From Paraburkholderia sp. PGU19 (GTDB taxonomy: Bacteria; Pseudomonadota; Gammaproteobacteria; Burkholderiales; Burkholderiaceae): 64,000 nt of DNA. The stretch is from contig NZ_AP023179.1 of NCBI RefSeq assembly GCF_013426915.1, positions 186,001-250,000 on the forward strand, given 5' to 3'. Under the pieces are notes generated by a model, which did not search any database, had not been told where the DNA came from, and saw only the letters and a list, made by a program, of their open reading frames with translations. A program made the translations under genes and the position numbers. Shown one piece after another: positions 47,417 to 56,941 of the stretch (position 1 is its first letter; each line of letters starts with the position of its first letter).

Positions 47417-48896
47417 TCCGCCCTGAATAAAGCGTTTTGGTCGTCGCCGGCGTCAGACGACGGCCGTTGACTGATCGACAGAAACGAACAGCGCCACAAG
47501 AACGAGGGCGCAAAAAAGCCGCAGTTTCCTGAGGATCATGCGCAGGTTGTGGCCAGTGCCGCACAGCACCGCGTGCATCGCGTCGCCGAGCGTCCCCTTA
47601 AGCCAGTTCCGATCGAGCTTTCCATCCGTCTTCATGTGGCCGATCGCTGGCTCGATCGCACTGCGCCGCCTGATCATCGCCCGTAATCCCCTTGTAATGC
47701 CTCGCCGCAGCCCCGGGTGGTAGATCTTCACCCCTTCGATGTCTACGCCCTTGTAGCCGCGGTCGACGACGGCGATTTCCGGCGTGATGTCGCTCAGGAT
47801 TGCCGCCTGCTCCAGCGCTTCTGCAAGGGTGTGGCCGTCGTAAGGGTTGCCCGGCATCGAGCGCATGCCAACGACCAGGCCTTCCTTGTGCGTCGTTGTG
47901 ATCGACACCTTCACACCAAACTCATACGGCGTGCGCGCCTTGCCTTTGGCCAGACACTCCACCTCTGGCGCATGCAGTGCGTAGAGCTTGTTTTTGTCTT
48001 TTGTCTTTTGCGACAGGATCCGTTTCGTGCGCCCAATCAGTTCCTGCAAGGCCACGCGGCTTCCTTCGGATACCGAATCGACCTGCCGCTCCACGTCACG
48101 CATCACCCGACCCACACGCGAGCGCAGCGTACGCAACGCCTTCTTCATGCGTTTGTACTGCTTCGCATGGGCGTAGCGGCCAATCTGACGCTCCAGGTGC
48201 GGCGCCTCGCGGTTGTAGTTCTGCCGCAGCTTCAGGCTATGCCGCGCAGCCGCCTTTACCAGATGTTCGCGACACCGCTCAAGCAAGCGGGAATCGGTTG
48301 GATGGGCAATCGCCTTCTCCATGACCGTCGTGTCTACAATCACGCGCTTCACGCTTGCAGCCTTGATCACGCCAGCACGTTTTGCTGCCTCGATCGTTTC
48401 GGCCAGCAACTCTTCGACGCCGGCTTCGCCCAGCCGCTTGCGCCAGCGCGTCAGGCTCGATGGATCGATTGGCGGTTCGGTCTGCAGGTAGGTCTCGCCA
48501 GTGAAAACCTGCCAATACGGGTTTTCCACCCATTGCCAGACGACCTCTTCGTCGGACAGGTCAAACCCGTGCTGCAGATACAGCAGACCGGCGATCAGCC
48601 TGGGCGATGTAGCCGGTCGCCCCTTGCGCGACACGAAGCTTTCGCTCATCGCGACACCCAGCCGATCCCAGTTGATGAGGTCGGCCAGCCGTACCAGCGG
48701 ATGTTTCAGATTGATCTGTTCACGCAGCGGCTGCCGGAAGAAATCTCCTTCTTTCACAGGCGTCTTCGGACCCATCCGTACCTCGCCAGAATTTGCAGGA
48801 TTCTCACGTCAATTTGCCAGGTTCCTGCAAATCTCACAACACAATTTTGGCCTCAAAGCTCCGCTGCACGAGGCTCGCCGATTTGTTCAGGCTCGA
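47417..48896 (-). mobile_element. Insertion sequence, IS5-superfamily type
   Basis: A 1480-bp element bounded by CTAGGTAG direct repeats. Imperfect terminal inverted repeats: left TCCGCCCTGAATAAAGCG, right (complement) TCGAGCCTGAACAAATCG, 13 of 18 matching. It holds one transposase gene on the minus strand. Precise family within IS5/IS1182-like elements was not assigned; an 8-bp duplication is longer than usual for classical IS5, so the ends should be checked. Confidence 0.75.
47453..48775 (-). CDS. IS5-superfamily transposase (DUF772 plus DDE domain)
   Basis: 440 residues, apparently intact. An N-terminal DUF772 region (SPRLIAGLLYLQHGFDLSDE and EPPIDPSSLTRWRKRLGEAG) is followed by a basic coiled linker and a DDE domain. 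The triad candidates are Asp in RVIVDTTVMEKA, Asp in IAVVDRGYKGVD, and Glu in RRRSAIEPAIGHMKTDG. The C-terminus is hydrophobic. No frameshift, so the element may be active. Only gene in the IS. Confidence 0.92.
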   Translation of the reverse strand: MGPKTPVKEGDFFRQPLREQINLKHPLVRLADLINWDRLGVAMSESFVSRKGRPATSPRLIAGLLYLQHGFDLSDEEVVWQWVENPYWQVFTGETYLQTEPPIDPSSLTRWRKRLGEAGVEELLAETIEAAKRAGVIKAASVKRVIVDTTVMEKAIAHPTDSRLLERCREHLVKAAARHSLKLRQNYNREAPHLERQIGRYAHAKQYKRMKKALRTLRSRVGRVMRDVERQVDSVSEGSRVALQELIGRTKRILSQKTKDKNKLYALHAPEVECLAKGKARTPYEFGVKVSITTTHKEGLVVGMRSMPGNPYDGHTLAEALEQAAILSDITPEIAVVDRGYKGVDIEGVKIYHPGLRRGITRGLRAMIRRRSAIEPAIGHMKTDGKLDRNWLKGTLGDAMHAVLCGTGHNLRMILRKLRLFCALVLVALFVSVDQSTAVV

Positions 48897-48904
48897 CTAG
48901 GTAG
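48897..48904. repeat. Target site duplication, right (CTAGGTAG)
   Basis: Matches 47409-47416. Followed by 188 bp of intergenic DNA, with no gene, up to the stop of the peptide-binding protein gene. Confidence 0.65.
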
Positions 48905-49037
48905 GGCGTTTCCGTCGTGCGTCGAAGGACCTGGAAAATCACCCCGTTCGCAATAAGGTCAAAGTGAAGCCGCTTAAATTTGATTTTATGGTGAAGAAGC
49001 GCGGCGCAATCGACTGACCGACTTCGTCGCCTCAAAC

Positions 49038-49073
49038 AAAAAGCCCGGCCGCATCTCGCAGGCCGGGCTTTTT
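49038..49073 (-). terminator. Bidirectional terminator after peptide-binding protein gene
   Basis: Perfect 13-bp stem AAAAAGCCCGGCC/GGCCGGGCTTTTT with a 10-nt loop, about 20 bp past the minus-strand stop at 49093. Confidence 0.88.
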
Positions 49074-49092
49074 CCGTAGCGCGAAGCGCAGC

Positions 49093-50691
49093 TTACTGCA
49101 CCACCACCGCCCCAAAATTCTGCCGCCCAAACGGACTGACGTGATACCCGCTCACGTTCGTCCGCGTGATAGCGGCCGCCGTCGGATACCCAAGCGGAAT
49201 CCACAGCGCAGCATCGTGAATGATCTGCTGCGCGGCTTCATACGCTTTCGTGCGCTTGCCTTGATCCGCTGTCTCCTTGCCCTGCGCAATCAGCTTGTCG
49301 AGTTCCGGGTCGCAATACCGCGCGAAGTTGATCCCCGACTTCACCGCATTGCAGCTAAAGAGCGGCGACAGATAGTTGTCCGGGTCGCCGTTGTCGCCAG
49401 CCCAGCCCATGAACAGCGTATCGTGCTGTCCCTGCTTGGCCTGCTTGATCAACTCACCCCATTCGATCACCTTCACCTCGGCCTTCACGCCGATCTTTGC
49501 GAAGTCCGCTTGCAGCATTTCCGCGCCCGCCTTCGGATTCGGATTCAGCACGCTGCCGTTCGGACGCACCCAGATCGTCGTTTCGAAGCCGTTCGGGTAG
49601 CCCGCTTCGGCGAGCAGTTTCTTGGCCTTCTCCGCGTCGTACGGCCACGGCTTGACGGCCTTGTCGTAGCTCCACGTATTCGGCGGATACGGATTGTTCG
49701 CAGGCGTCGCCGTGTTGTCGAACACGGCTTTCAGGTACGACGTGCGGTCGAACGCCATGTTCAGCGCCGCGCGCACCTTTTGATTGTCGAGCGGCTTCTT
49801 CTGCGTGTTCAGCGCGACGAACGCCGTCATGAACGCGGGCGTCTGCACGACGGCGAGCGACTTGTCCTGCTTCGCGTCGGCGATATCCTGCGGCTTCGGC
49901 GACAGCGCGATCTGGCATTCGCCCGCCTTCACCTTTTGCGCGCGCACGGCAGCGTCGGGCGTGATCGCGTAGATCAGACGGTCGATCTTCGGCTTCGCGC
50001 CCCAGTAGCTCGGGTTCACGTCATAGCGGATGATCGAATCCTTCGTGTAGCCCTTCAGCACGAACGGACCCGTGCCGATTGGCTTCGCGTTCAGGTCGGC
50101 CTGTTTGCCCGCCTTCAGCAACTGGTCCGCGTATTCAGCCGAATAGATCGACGCGAAGCCCATCGTCAGGATCGACACGAAGGTCGCGTTCGGCTCGTTC
50201 AGCTCGAACTTCACCGTGTTGTCGTCGACCTTCGACACCGACTTGATCAGCTTTACGAGACCCATCGACTGCGCGTGCGGAAAGCCGCTCGCGCCTGCGA
50301 CCTTGTGCCACGGGTTGTTGTCGTCGAGCATGCGGTTGAACGTGAAGACGACGTCGTCGGCGTTCAGCGCGCGCGTGGGCTTGAAATAGTCGGTGGTCTG
50401 GAACTGCACGTTCGGGCGAAGATGGAACGTGTACGTGAGGCCGTCGGTGCTGACGTCCCACTTGTCGGCGAGCGACGGCACGACTTTCTTCGCCGCTTCG
50501 TCGTACGACACGAGCGAATTAAAGATCACATCCGCCGATGCATTGGTCGTGACGAGCGAGTTGTACTGGACGACGTCGAAGCCGTCCGGGCTCGATTCCG
50601 TGCAGACGGTGAGCGGCTTCGCGACGGCCAGTGCGGGCGCGCTGGCGAACGCCGTCAGGGTCGCGGCGGCGGCAAGCAACTTGAAACGCAT
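49093..50691 (-). CDS. ABC transporter dipeptide/oligopeptide-binding protein (DppA-like)
   Basis: 532 residues. A Sec signal peptide ends near PALA. Extracellular solute-binding protein family 5: the mature start KPLTVCTESSPDGFDVVQYNS, then SLADKWDVSTDGLTYTFHLRPNVQF, FTFNRMLDDNNPWH, IGTGPFVLKGYTKDSIIRYD, RAALNMAFDRTSYLKAVF and MGWAGDNGDPDNYLSPLF. It binds peptides (or haem-like ligands in some relatives) in the periplasm. The start at 50691 has GGGAGATCTT upstream. No permease or ATPase genes follow, so the partner transporter lies outside the window. Confidence 0.94.
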   Translation of the reverse strand: MRFKLLAAAATLTAFASAPALAVAKPLTVCTESSPDGFDVVQYNSLVTTNASADVIFNSLVSYDEAAKKVVPSLADKWDVSTDGLTYTFHLRPNVQFQTTDYFKPTRALNADDVVFTFNRMLDDNNPWHKVAGASGFPHAQSMGLVKLIKSVSKVDDNTVKFELNEPNATFVSILTMGFASIYSAEYADQLLKAGKQADLNAKPIGTGPFVLKGYTKDSIIRYDVNPSYWGAKPKIDRLIYAITPDAAVRAQKVKAGECQIALSPKPQDIADAKQDKSLAVVQTPAFMTAFVALNTQKKPLDNQKVRAALNMAFDRTSYLKAVFDNTATPANNPYPPNTWSYDKAVKPWPYDAEKAKKLLAEAGYPNGFETTIWVRPNGSVLNPNPKAGAEMLQADFAKIGVKAEVKVIEWGELIKQAKQGQHDTLFMGWAGDNGDPDNYLSPLFSCNAVKSGINFARYCDPELDKLIAQGKETADQGKRTKAYEAAQQIIHDAALWIPLGYPTAAAITRTNVSGYHVSPFGRQNFGAVVVQ

Positions 50692-50925
50692 AAGATCTCC
50701 CGGGATTTCGAATTGTTCGTGGCGGGGCCGCGCATCTGTCACGCGCGCCCCGGGCGGGTGCTTTCACGCAAACTGATTCTGATACGGTTTCGGTGCAGGC
50801 GCAGTGCGTCAACTCAATGGGTCACCTCGGTGCGTCACGCGTCGCCGGCTCTGGCGCAAGCTTATCGAACGCTTTCAGCAGCGACAACAATTGAATCCGC
50901 ATATCCATATGGCGGCGGATACGCG

Positions 50926-51738
50926 CTAACGGCTGGCGTAGTCCAGAAGATACGCGATGCCGTCGATCGCACGCGAGCCGTACCACGACACCATCTCGCC
51001 GTCGACCAGCCCGATTCGTTTGCCCGCGAGGCGCGCGTCCCGTCCAAGCGCGTCGCAATGCTGCTGGGTGAAGCGATACGGCTCGCTCGACAGCAGGACG
51101 CGGTCGGTCTGGGCAAGCCACGCGGCATCCAGATCGAACGAAGGATAACGCGCCGCGCCTGTTTCGCCGCCGCGCACATCGGGCAGTGTCTGCCAGTTCA
51201 CGAGGCGCAGCATCGCTGAAATATAGGTGTCACGCGCGACGGTCATCCACGGCTCGCGCCAGATCGCATAGAGCACGTTTTGCCGTGGCCATTCGCGGGA
51301 AGCGCATGCGTCCAGTTGCGTCTGAAGCTCGACGCCCAACGCGCGAGCTTCGTCGTGGCGATCGAAAATCGCGCCGAGCAGCGCGTACAGCGCCAAGTTG
51401 TCCTCGGGCGTCAAAGGGTGAGTGACGACGACATGCGGCACGAACGCGCGCAATTGCTCGACGGTCTCGCGCTCGTTCTCGTCGATATTGACGACGACAT
51501 GTGTGGGTTGCAGCGCGCGCAAGGCGTCGATCTTCACGGCTTTCGTGCCGCCGACTTTCGGCACACGGCGCACCTTGTCGCGCGGATGCACGCAAAACCC
51601 CGTGCGCCCGACGATCTGCGCGTCCAGCTTCAAGGCAAAGAGAAGTTCGGTGATGCTCGGCACCAGCGACACGATGCGCGCGCCGCGTTCCGCTTTCGCG
51701 TGCTCGACACCGGCTGCATCGACGACACGCGCGCGCAT
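50926..51738 (-). CDS. Cobalamin/metal-receptor-like binding protein without signal peptide
   Basis: 270 residues of the helical-backbone BtuF/TroA-like fold: RIVSLVPSITELLFAL, GRTGFCVHPRDKVRRVPKVGGTKAVKIDAL, LQPTHVVVNIDENERE, then a second lobe with YAIWREPWMTVARDTYISAMLRLVNW and DRVLLSSEPYRFTQQH. The N-terminus is hydrophilic (MRARVVDAAGVEH) with no signal peptide, unlike periplasmic BtuF, so it may be cytosolic. It begins 3 bp after the SDR stop, so the two are probably coupled. Ligand unknown. Confidence 0.85.
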   Translation of the reverse strand: MRARVVDAAGVEHAKAERGARIVSLVPSITELLFALKLDAQIVGRTGFCVHPRDKVRRVPKVGGTKAVKIDALRALQPTHVVVNIDENERETVEQLRAFVPHVVVTHPLTPEDNLALYALLGAIFDRHDEARALGVELQTQLDACASREWPRQNVLYAIWREPWMTVARDTYISAMLRLVNWQTLPDVRGGETGAARYPSFDLDAAWLAQTDRVLLSSEPYRFTQQHCDALGRDARLAGKRIGLVDGEMVSWYGSRAIDGIAYLLDYASR

Positions 51739-51741
51739 GAT

Positions 51742-52512
51742 CTACTGCGCGGCGCGCGGCTTGCGCGGAGCCTTTTCGAAGACGGCGTCGTAGAGCCAGC
51801 GAGGCGCGACGTGCAGCACCATCGACACAAGGCGCATTTGCCACGGGAAGGTCGCGAAGCGTTTCTTGCGCGCGATCGCGTCGGCGACTTTCGCGGCGAA
51901 GCGGTCCGCATCCATCAGGAAGGGCATCGCGTACGGATTGTGCGCCGTCATCGGCGTGCGGATATAGCCCGGCGCGATCGTCACGACCGACACGCCGAAC
52001 GGCCGCATCTCGACGCGCAGCGCCTCCAGATACTTCGCCGCCGCCGATTTCGACGCGCTATACGCGCCCGAACCCGGCAGACCGCGCACGCCGGCGACGC
52101 TCGCAATGCCGACGAGGGCGCCCTTGCGCGCGTCGATCATTGCTTGCGCGAACGGCTCGAAGGTCGCGACCATGCCGAAGTAGTTGACGTCCATCACGTC
52201 GCGGAACGTTTGCAGATCGCCGTGACCTGTCACGGCGCCGCGGCTGATACCCGCGTTGGCGATCACGATGTCGGGGCAGCCGTGCTCCGCGATGAACTGC
52301 TGCGCGGCCTGCGCGAGCGCCTCCGCATCCCGTACGTCGACGGAATACACGGAGATTGCGTTCTGGGAATGGGACTGCTGGAAGGCGGCGAGTGCGTCGC
52401 CGCGGCGGGCGACGAGGCCGAGAATCGCGCCGCGCCGCGCATAGTCGGCGGCGAGCGCTTCACCTATGCCACTGGACGCGCCGGTGATGAAAACCTTCAG
52501 GGGTGAACTCAT
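51742..52512 (-). CDS. SDR-family oxidoreductase
   Basis: 256 residues. NAD(P) motif FITGASSGIGEALA, the NAG motif in IVIANAGIS, and the catalytic set: Ser in VGIASVAGVRG, then GAYSASKSAAAKY. The C-terminal segment (WQMRLVSMVLHVAPRWLYDAVFEKAPRK) is hydrophobic then basic, as in membrane-associated SDRs. Same strand as, and 19 bp downstream of, dsbA. Substrate unknown. Confidence 0.9.
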   Translation of the reverse strand: MSSPLKVFITGASSGIGEALAADYARRGAILGLVARRGDALAAFQQSHSQNAISVYSVDVRDAEALAQAAQQFIAEHGCPDIVIANAGISRGAVTGHGDLQTFRDVMDVNYFGMVATFEPFAQAMIDARKGALVGIASVAGVRGLPGSGAYSASKSAAAKYLEALRVEMRPFGVSVVTIAPGYIRTPMTAHNPYAMPFLMDADRFAAKVADAIARKKRFATFPWQMRLVSMVLHVAPRWLYDAVFEKAPRKPRAAQ

Positions 52513-52531
52513 GCGGCGCGTGCGAACGGAT

Positions 52532-53170
52532 TTACATCTTCTTGGCGCGAACCTGCGCGACCAGATAGTCGAGCACCTGAATCGTGCCCGGCAGGCTGTT
52601 GGTCTGCGCAGGGCCCGTTTCGTACTTGCCCTGCACGGCGAGCGTCGGCACGCCGTCGATCTTGAAGTCTTCGATCAGCTTCTTGTCGCGCTGGATCGCG
52701 CTCTGCGTCGAGAACGAGTTGTACGCGTCCATGAACTTCTTCGGATCGATACCGTTCTTCGCGAGGAATTTAGCCTGATCTTCCGGCGTCAGCAGATAGT
52801 TCTTGTTGACGTGGATCTCGTGGAAGATGGTCGGCGTGAGCTGATTGGCGAGGCCGAGCGCGTCGACCGCGTGATAGAGCTTCGAATGCGGGATGAAGTC
52901 GTCGCGGAACGCAACGGGCACGCGCTTGAACACGACGTCCGGGCCCTGCTTCTTGACCCACGCTTCGAGATACGGGTCGAACTCGTTGCAGTGCGGGCAG
53001 CCGTACCACATGAACTCGATGACTTCGATCTTGCCGGCAGCCGCTTCGACGGGCTGGGGCGTGGACAGCACGGTGTAGTCCTTGCCGGCGACGGGCGCGG
53101 CGGGCGCCGCTTGTACCGCGCTCGCGACGAGACCGATCGAGAGGAAAAGAATGCTGAGCAGTTTTTTCAT
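52532..53170 (-). CDS. dsbA: Thiol:disulfide interchange protein DsbA
   Basis: 212 residues. Signal peptide MKKLLSILFLSIGLVASAVQA, then a thioredoxin fold with inserted helical domain. Active site Cys58-Pro-His-Cys61 in MWYGCPHCNEF, the classical DsbA CPHC, and cis-Pro in DGVPTLAVQG. It introduces disulfides into periplasmic proteins. The start at 53170 (MKKLL) is chosen over a GTG at 53185. It lies downstream of the SPOR-domain gene on the same strand. Confidence 0.95.
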   Translation of the reverse strand: MKKLLSILFLSIGLVASAVQAAPAAPVAGKDYTVLSTPQPVEAAAGKIEVIEFMWYGCPHCNEFDPYLEAWVKKQGPDVVFKRVPVAFRDDFIPHSKLYHAVDALGLANQLTPTIFHEIHVNKNYLLTPEDQAKFLAKNGIDPKKFMDAYNSFSTQSAIQRDKKLIEDFKIDGVPTLAVQGKYETGPAQTNSLPGTIQVLDYLVAQVRAKKM

Positions 53171-53320
53171 GTCTTGTGAACCCAATCAGGGAAAGTAACG
53201 GTGGCCGGCTGTTGCGCGCCGCGACCGCTACGGTTTCGACGGCAGGCTGCCGCACCTGAGACTTGCGCCGCGCGTTGAAGGTTCAGCGGCGGCGCGTGAC
53301 AACGCATTACCGAATGTGAA

Positions 53321-54112
53321 TCACTGCTTGGTGAAGCGGATCACGGCCGTATCGACGCCCGCATCCGAAAGACGCTGACGCGTGGTGTTCATGTCCTCGA
53401 ACTTCGAGAACGGGCCGATACGCACGCGATAGTACGTCACACCGCCCGCATCGCGCTGCGTGACCTTCGATTCGAAGCCCTGGAACGCGAGGCGCGCGCG
53501 CTGCTGTTCGGCGTCGGCGGACGTCTTGTAGGCGCCGACCTGCAGCAGATAGCCGGTGTTCGCGTCGTTAGCGGCGGGCGGCGTGCCGTTGGCGTTCGGC
53601 GTCGAGCCGGCCTTGGGCGGCTGCGTCGGCGCGTTGTTGGCGGTCGTGACGGGCGCGCTGGTCGGGTTCGGCGCCTTCTTCGGCGGAACGTTCGCGGTGG
53701 TCGTGCCGTTGTTAGCGCCGTTGTCCTGCGCGGGCTTCGGCGCGACGGCGACACCGTTGTTCGACGGCGGCACTTCGACGATCTGCGGTTCTTCGAGCAT
53801 GCCCGACGTCTGCGTCTGGTTCGTCGTCTGGCCCGGCGCCGTGTTGGGCGGCGCGGGTTGCGCGGCTTGCGGCACCGGTTGGCCAGGCGTCTTGCCTTGC
53901 AGCGGACGGTTCGGGTCGTATTGCGGCTGGCTTGCGCCGCTATCGGACGCAGCGGGCGGCGCGACCTTCGCGACGAACGGCGTAGGCGCGCGCGTGATGT
54001 AGAGCGCCACCACCACCGCGATGGCCAGGCCGACGATCAGGCCCAGCACGATACCGAGAAAAGTGCCCCCGGTTTGTTTCGACTGCTTTGTAGTGCGGCG
54101 TGGTTTTGCCAT
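53321..54112 (-). CDS. SPOR-domain protein (FtsN-like)
   Basis: 263 residues. A basic cytosolic N-terminus, one transmembrane helix (about 17-40, FLGIVLGLIVGLAIAVVVALYI), a long Pro/Asn/Thr-rich periplasmic linker, and a C-terminal SPOR domain (GYLLQVGAYKTSADAEQQRARL to YRVRIGPFSKFEDMNTTRQRL). This is the layout of FtsN-type division proteins binding denuded septal peptidoglycan. It lies between argS and dsbA, all on the minus strand. Confidence 0.9.
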   Translation of the reverse strand: MAKPRRTTKQSKQTGGTFLGIVLGLIVGLAIAVVVALYITRAPTPFVAKVAPPAASDSGASQPQYDPNRPLQGKTPGQPVPQAAQPAPPNTAPGQTTNQTQTSGMLEEPQIVEVPPSNNGVAVAPKPAQDNGANNGTTTANVPPKKAPNPTSAPVTTANNAPTQPPKAGSTPNANGTPPAANDANTGYLLQVGAYKTSADAEQQRARLAFQGFESKVTQRDAGGVTYYRVRIGPFSKFEDMNTTRQRLSDAGVDTAVIRFTKQ

Positions 54113-54143
54113 CGTCTAATTCACCTGCAAAAGGAAATCTGGA

Positions 54144-54170
54144 ATGACCGTCGATTATAACGACGGTCAT
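54144..54170. repeat. Perfect intergenic dyad between argS and the SPOR gene
   Basis: 10-bp arms ATGACCGTCG and CGACGGTCAT around ATTATAA. No U-tract on the minus strand, so it is not a standard terminator. It could be an operator or an mRNA-stabilising hairpin between two genes of one transcript. Confidence 0.6.
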
Positions 54171-54212
54171 CTTTGTATCGTCCCAATTAAGTTCAATTGA
54201 ACCGCGCGGAGA

Positions 54213-55997
54213 TTACATTTTTGCGGGTGCCGACACACCGATCACAGCGAGGCCGTTGGCCAGCACCTGGCGCGTCGCCGCGAGCAGCGCGATGCGCGCA
54301 TTGCGCGGCGCTTCGTCGTCGACGAGAACGCGTTCGGCATTGTAGAACGAGTGAAATTCGCCTGCGAGGTCGCGCAGATAGAACGCGACGGCATGCGGCG
54401 CGAGTTCGTCGGCGGCGTGCGTGAGCATGTCGGGGTATTCGGCGAGCTTCTGCAGTAGCGCCATCGCGCGTTCGCTGTCGAGCGGCGACAGATCGACGGA
54501 CGGCAGCACGGCTTCATCGGCGCCGTAGCGCGACTTCCATTCGTTGATCACCGAGCAGATGCGTGCGTGCGCGTACTGCACGTAGTACACCGGGTTCTCG
54601 TCGTTCTGCTTGAGCGCGAGATCGACGTCGAACACGAATTCCGTGTCGGCCTTGCGCGAGATCAAAAAGAAGCGCACGGCGTCGCGGCCGCGGCGGATCG
54701 TCTCTTCGTCGAGCAGATCGGGCGAGGCTTCCTGGCCCGGCAGCGCGCCGCCCGACCATTCGATCAGATCGCGCACCGTCACATAGCTGCCCGCGCGCTT
54801 CGAGATCTTCACTTCCTGACCGTCGCGCATCACGGTGACCATCTTGTGCAGCACGTAGTCGGGATAGCCCTTCGGAATGCCGACGCCAAGACCCTGCAGC
54901 CCGGCGCGCACGCGCGCGATCGTGCCGTGGTGGTCCGAACCCTGGATGTTGATGACCTTCGTGAAGCCGCGCTCCCACTTCGTCTCGTGATACGCGACGT
55001 CGGGCACGAAGTACGTGTACGTGCCGTCGGACTTGCGCATCACGCGGTCCTTGTCGTCGCCGTCGTCGGTGGTGCGCAGCCACAGCGCGCCTTCCTGCTC
55101 GTAGGTCTTGCCGGCCGCGATCAGTTCGTCCACCGTCTTCTCGACGCGGCCTTCCTTGTACAGCGACGATTCGAGGTAGTACTGGTCGAACTTCACGCCG
55201 AACGCCTGCAGGTCCATATCCTGCTCGTGACGCAGATAGGCGACGGCGAAACGGCGAATTGCTTCAAGGTCTTCGACGTCGCCCGTGCCCTTGACGGGTT
55301 CGCCGTCGCTGGCCGACACGGTCTCGCCGTTCAGATAGTCGCGCGCGATGTCGGCGATGTATTCGCCGTTGTAGGCGGCTTCCGGCCAGCCTGCATCGCC
55401 CGGCTTCAGGCCACGGGCGCGCGCCTGCGTCGAGATGGCGAGATTGCCGATCTGCACGCCGGCGTCGTTGTAGTAGAACTCGCGGTGCACGTCGTAGCCT
55501 TGCGACGCGAGCACGTTCGACGTCGCATCGCCGAGCGCGGCCTGGCGGCCGTGGCCGACGTGCAGCGGGCCCGTCGGATTGGCGGAAACGAACTCGACCA
55601 GCACGCGCTTGCCCGCGTCGCGCTGCGAGCGGCCGAACGTTTCGCGTTGCTCGAACACGGCGGCGATCACAGCCTGCTTGGAGGCCGCCGACAGACGCAG
55701 GTTGATGAAGCCCGGACCCGCCACTTCGGCGCTATCGACGAGGCCTTTGGCGAGCGGATGCGCGAGCAGCGCGTCGACGATCTGCTGCGCGAGCTGGCGC
55801 GGATTCGCACGCAGCGGCTTGGCAAGCTGCATGGCGACGTTGCACGCCACGTCGCCGTGCGCGGCAACCTTCGGGCGTTCGAGCGTGATGGCGGGCGCGA
55901 TGAACGCGGCTTCGGATTCACCTTGGGTCGCCTGGGCGACCTGCTTGACCACGTCGGTCAACAGGGTTTCGAGAGTGTGTTTGTGTGCAGGCAGCAT
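54213..55997 (-). CDS. argS: Arginyl-tRNA synthetase
   Basis: 594 residues, class I synthetase. N-terminal additional domain, then the HIGH-type motif in [18 protein letters not shown]. The central [29 protein letters not shown] and [21 protein letters not shown] take the place of the KMSKS loop, as in many ArgRS. The C-terminal anticodon-binding domain ends SAPAKM. Full length. The SPOR-domain gene and dsbA follow on the same strand. Confidence 0.97.
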   Translation of the reverse strand: MLPAHKHTLETLLTDVVKQVAQATQGESEAAFIAPAITLERPKVAAHGDVACNVAMQLAKPLRANPRQLAQQIVDALLAHPLAKGLVDSAEVAGPGFINLRLSAASKQAVIAAVFEQRETFGRSQRDAGKRVLVEFVSANPTGPLHVGHGRQAALGDATSNVLASQGYDVHREFYYNDAGVQIGNLAISTQARARGLKPGDAGWPEAAYNGEYIADIARDYLNGETVSASDGEPVKGTGDVEDLEAIRRFAVAYLRHEQDMDLQAFGVKFDQYYLESSLYKEGRVEKTVDELIAAGKTYEQEGALWLRTTDDGDDKDRVMRKSDGTYTYFVPDVAYHETKWERGFTKVINIQGSDHHGTIARVRAGLQGLGVGIPKGYPDYVLHKMVTVMRDGQEVKISKRAGSYVTVRDLIEWSGGALPGQEASPDLLDEETIRRGRDAVRFFLISRKADTEFVFDVDLALKQNDENPVYYVQYAHARICSVINEWKSRYGADEAVLPSVDLSPLDSERAMALLQKLAEYPDMLTHAADELAPHAVAFYLRDLAGEFHSFYNAERVLVDDEAPRNARIALLAATRQVLANGLAVIGVSAPAKM

Positions 55998-56426
55998 GCT
56001 TGTTGCGAGTCCAGTGAGGCAGTCCGATGAAGCGGGGCAGCGCCGCGAACGGCGTGATGCAAGGCCGTCGACGGCGTGGAAAGCGCTTGAGCGCCCCGAT
56101 GCGCGGCGCCCGCGTGACGCTGCGGCGGCGCGGCAAGGCGGCTAACGTTTCGTGGCGCGGGCCGTGGCGACAGTCTGCAACACGCGCAGCTGCGACGCAG
56201 CGCAGCGTGCCCGGCCGCACGGCAGCGAGCTTTTTCCGTCAATGTCGGATTTTAGCAGGTGCTAATATGTCCAATGAGATGCCCAGCAAGGGCCGTGGCC
56301 GCCAGCCTGTCGTCGACTGACAGGCTGGCGCGTCAACGGAACCCGTGCGGCTGGCCGTTGCGATGTCGCGAGTATTCTGCGGCTGGGCGCGCGAGAAGCC
56401 AACATAACGAAAAGGGAACCGTCATC
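55998..56426. other. Divergent intergenic region
   Basis: 429 bp between argS and the DUF1840 gene, very GC-rich with short spurious ORFs. No operator or RNA element was recognised. AAAAGGGAAC ahead of 56427 is the DUF1840 ribosome binding site region. Confidence 0.45.
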
Positions 56427-56753
56427 ATGCTGATTACTTTCAAATGCCGCTCCGCGCCCGATGTGGTGATGCTGGAGAATCTCGCCCAATATTTGTTGGG
56501 CATTATCGGCAAGCGGCTCGGCGCGCGCGGTGTGATCAATCACGACGAACTTGGCGTGGCGATCTCGAAGCTCGAAGCTGCCATCGTCACCGACAAGCAG
56601 GAGCGCGCCGAGCATGAAGGCCACTTCCATGAAGGGGAAGAAGGTCACGAGCGTCACGAGGTTCCGATTGGTCTCGCGCAACGGTCGTATCCGTTCCTCG
56701 ACATGCTGCGCGCGGCGCAGAAGGAAAATACGGATATCGTCTGGGGCCTCTGA
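56427..56753 (+). CDS. DUF1840 family protein
   Basis: 108 residues. MLITFKCRSAPDVVMLENLAQYLLGIIGKR is the DUF1840 start. A central His/Glu-rich stretch (AEHEGHFHEGEEGHERHEV) could bind metal. The C-terminal helix FLDMLRAAQKENTDIVWGL is conserved in the family. The start at 56427 is the first family-like methionine; earlier in-frame codons are not. Cytosolic, function unknown. Confidence 0.88.
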   Translation: MLITFKCRSAPDVVMLENLAQYLLGIIGKRLGARGVINHDELGVAISKLEAAIVTDKQERAEHEGHFHEGEEGHERHEVPIGLAQRSYPFLDMLRAAQKENTDIVWGL

Positions 56754-56894
56754 ACGCTGAAGCGAGCCGCCAGCGTGCGTTGAGCGGCGCTCGTTCAGAC
56801 GCCCCCGTCGGGTTTGATGGCCGCCGCGTTCGTGGTGGTGGCGCAGACCGCGCATCGCGTTCGGTCACGCCGGGCGTGTCGAGCCCAGAAACAC

Positions 56895-56920
56895 AAAAGC
56901 CCGTCGAACGACGGGCTTTT
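56895..56920. terminator. Bidirectional terminator
   Basis: AAAAGCCCGTCG/CGACGGGCTTTT, a perfect 12-bp dyad, followed by GCTTTT, between the convergent DUF1840 and small secreted protein genes. Confidence 0.85.
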
Positions 56921-56941
56921 GCTTTTGCAGCGCCGCGAGCC

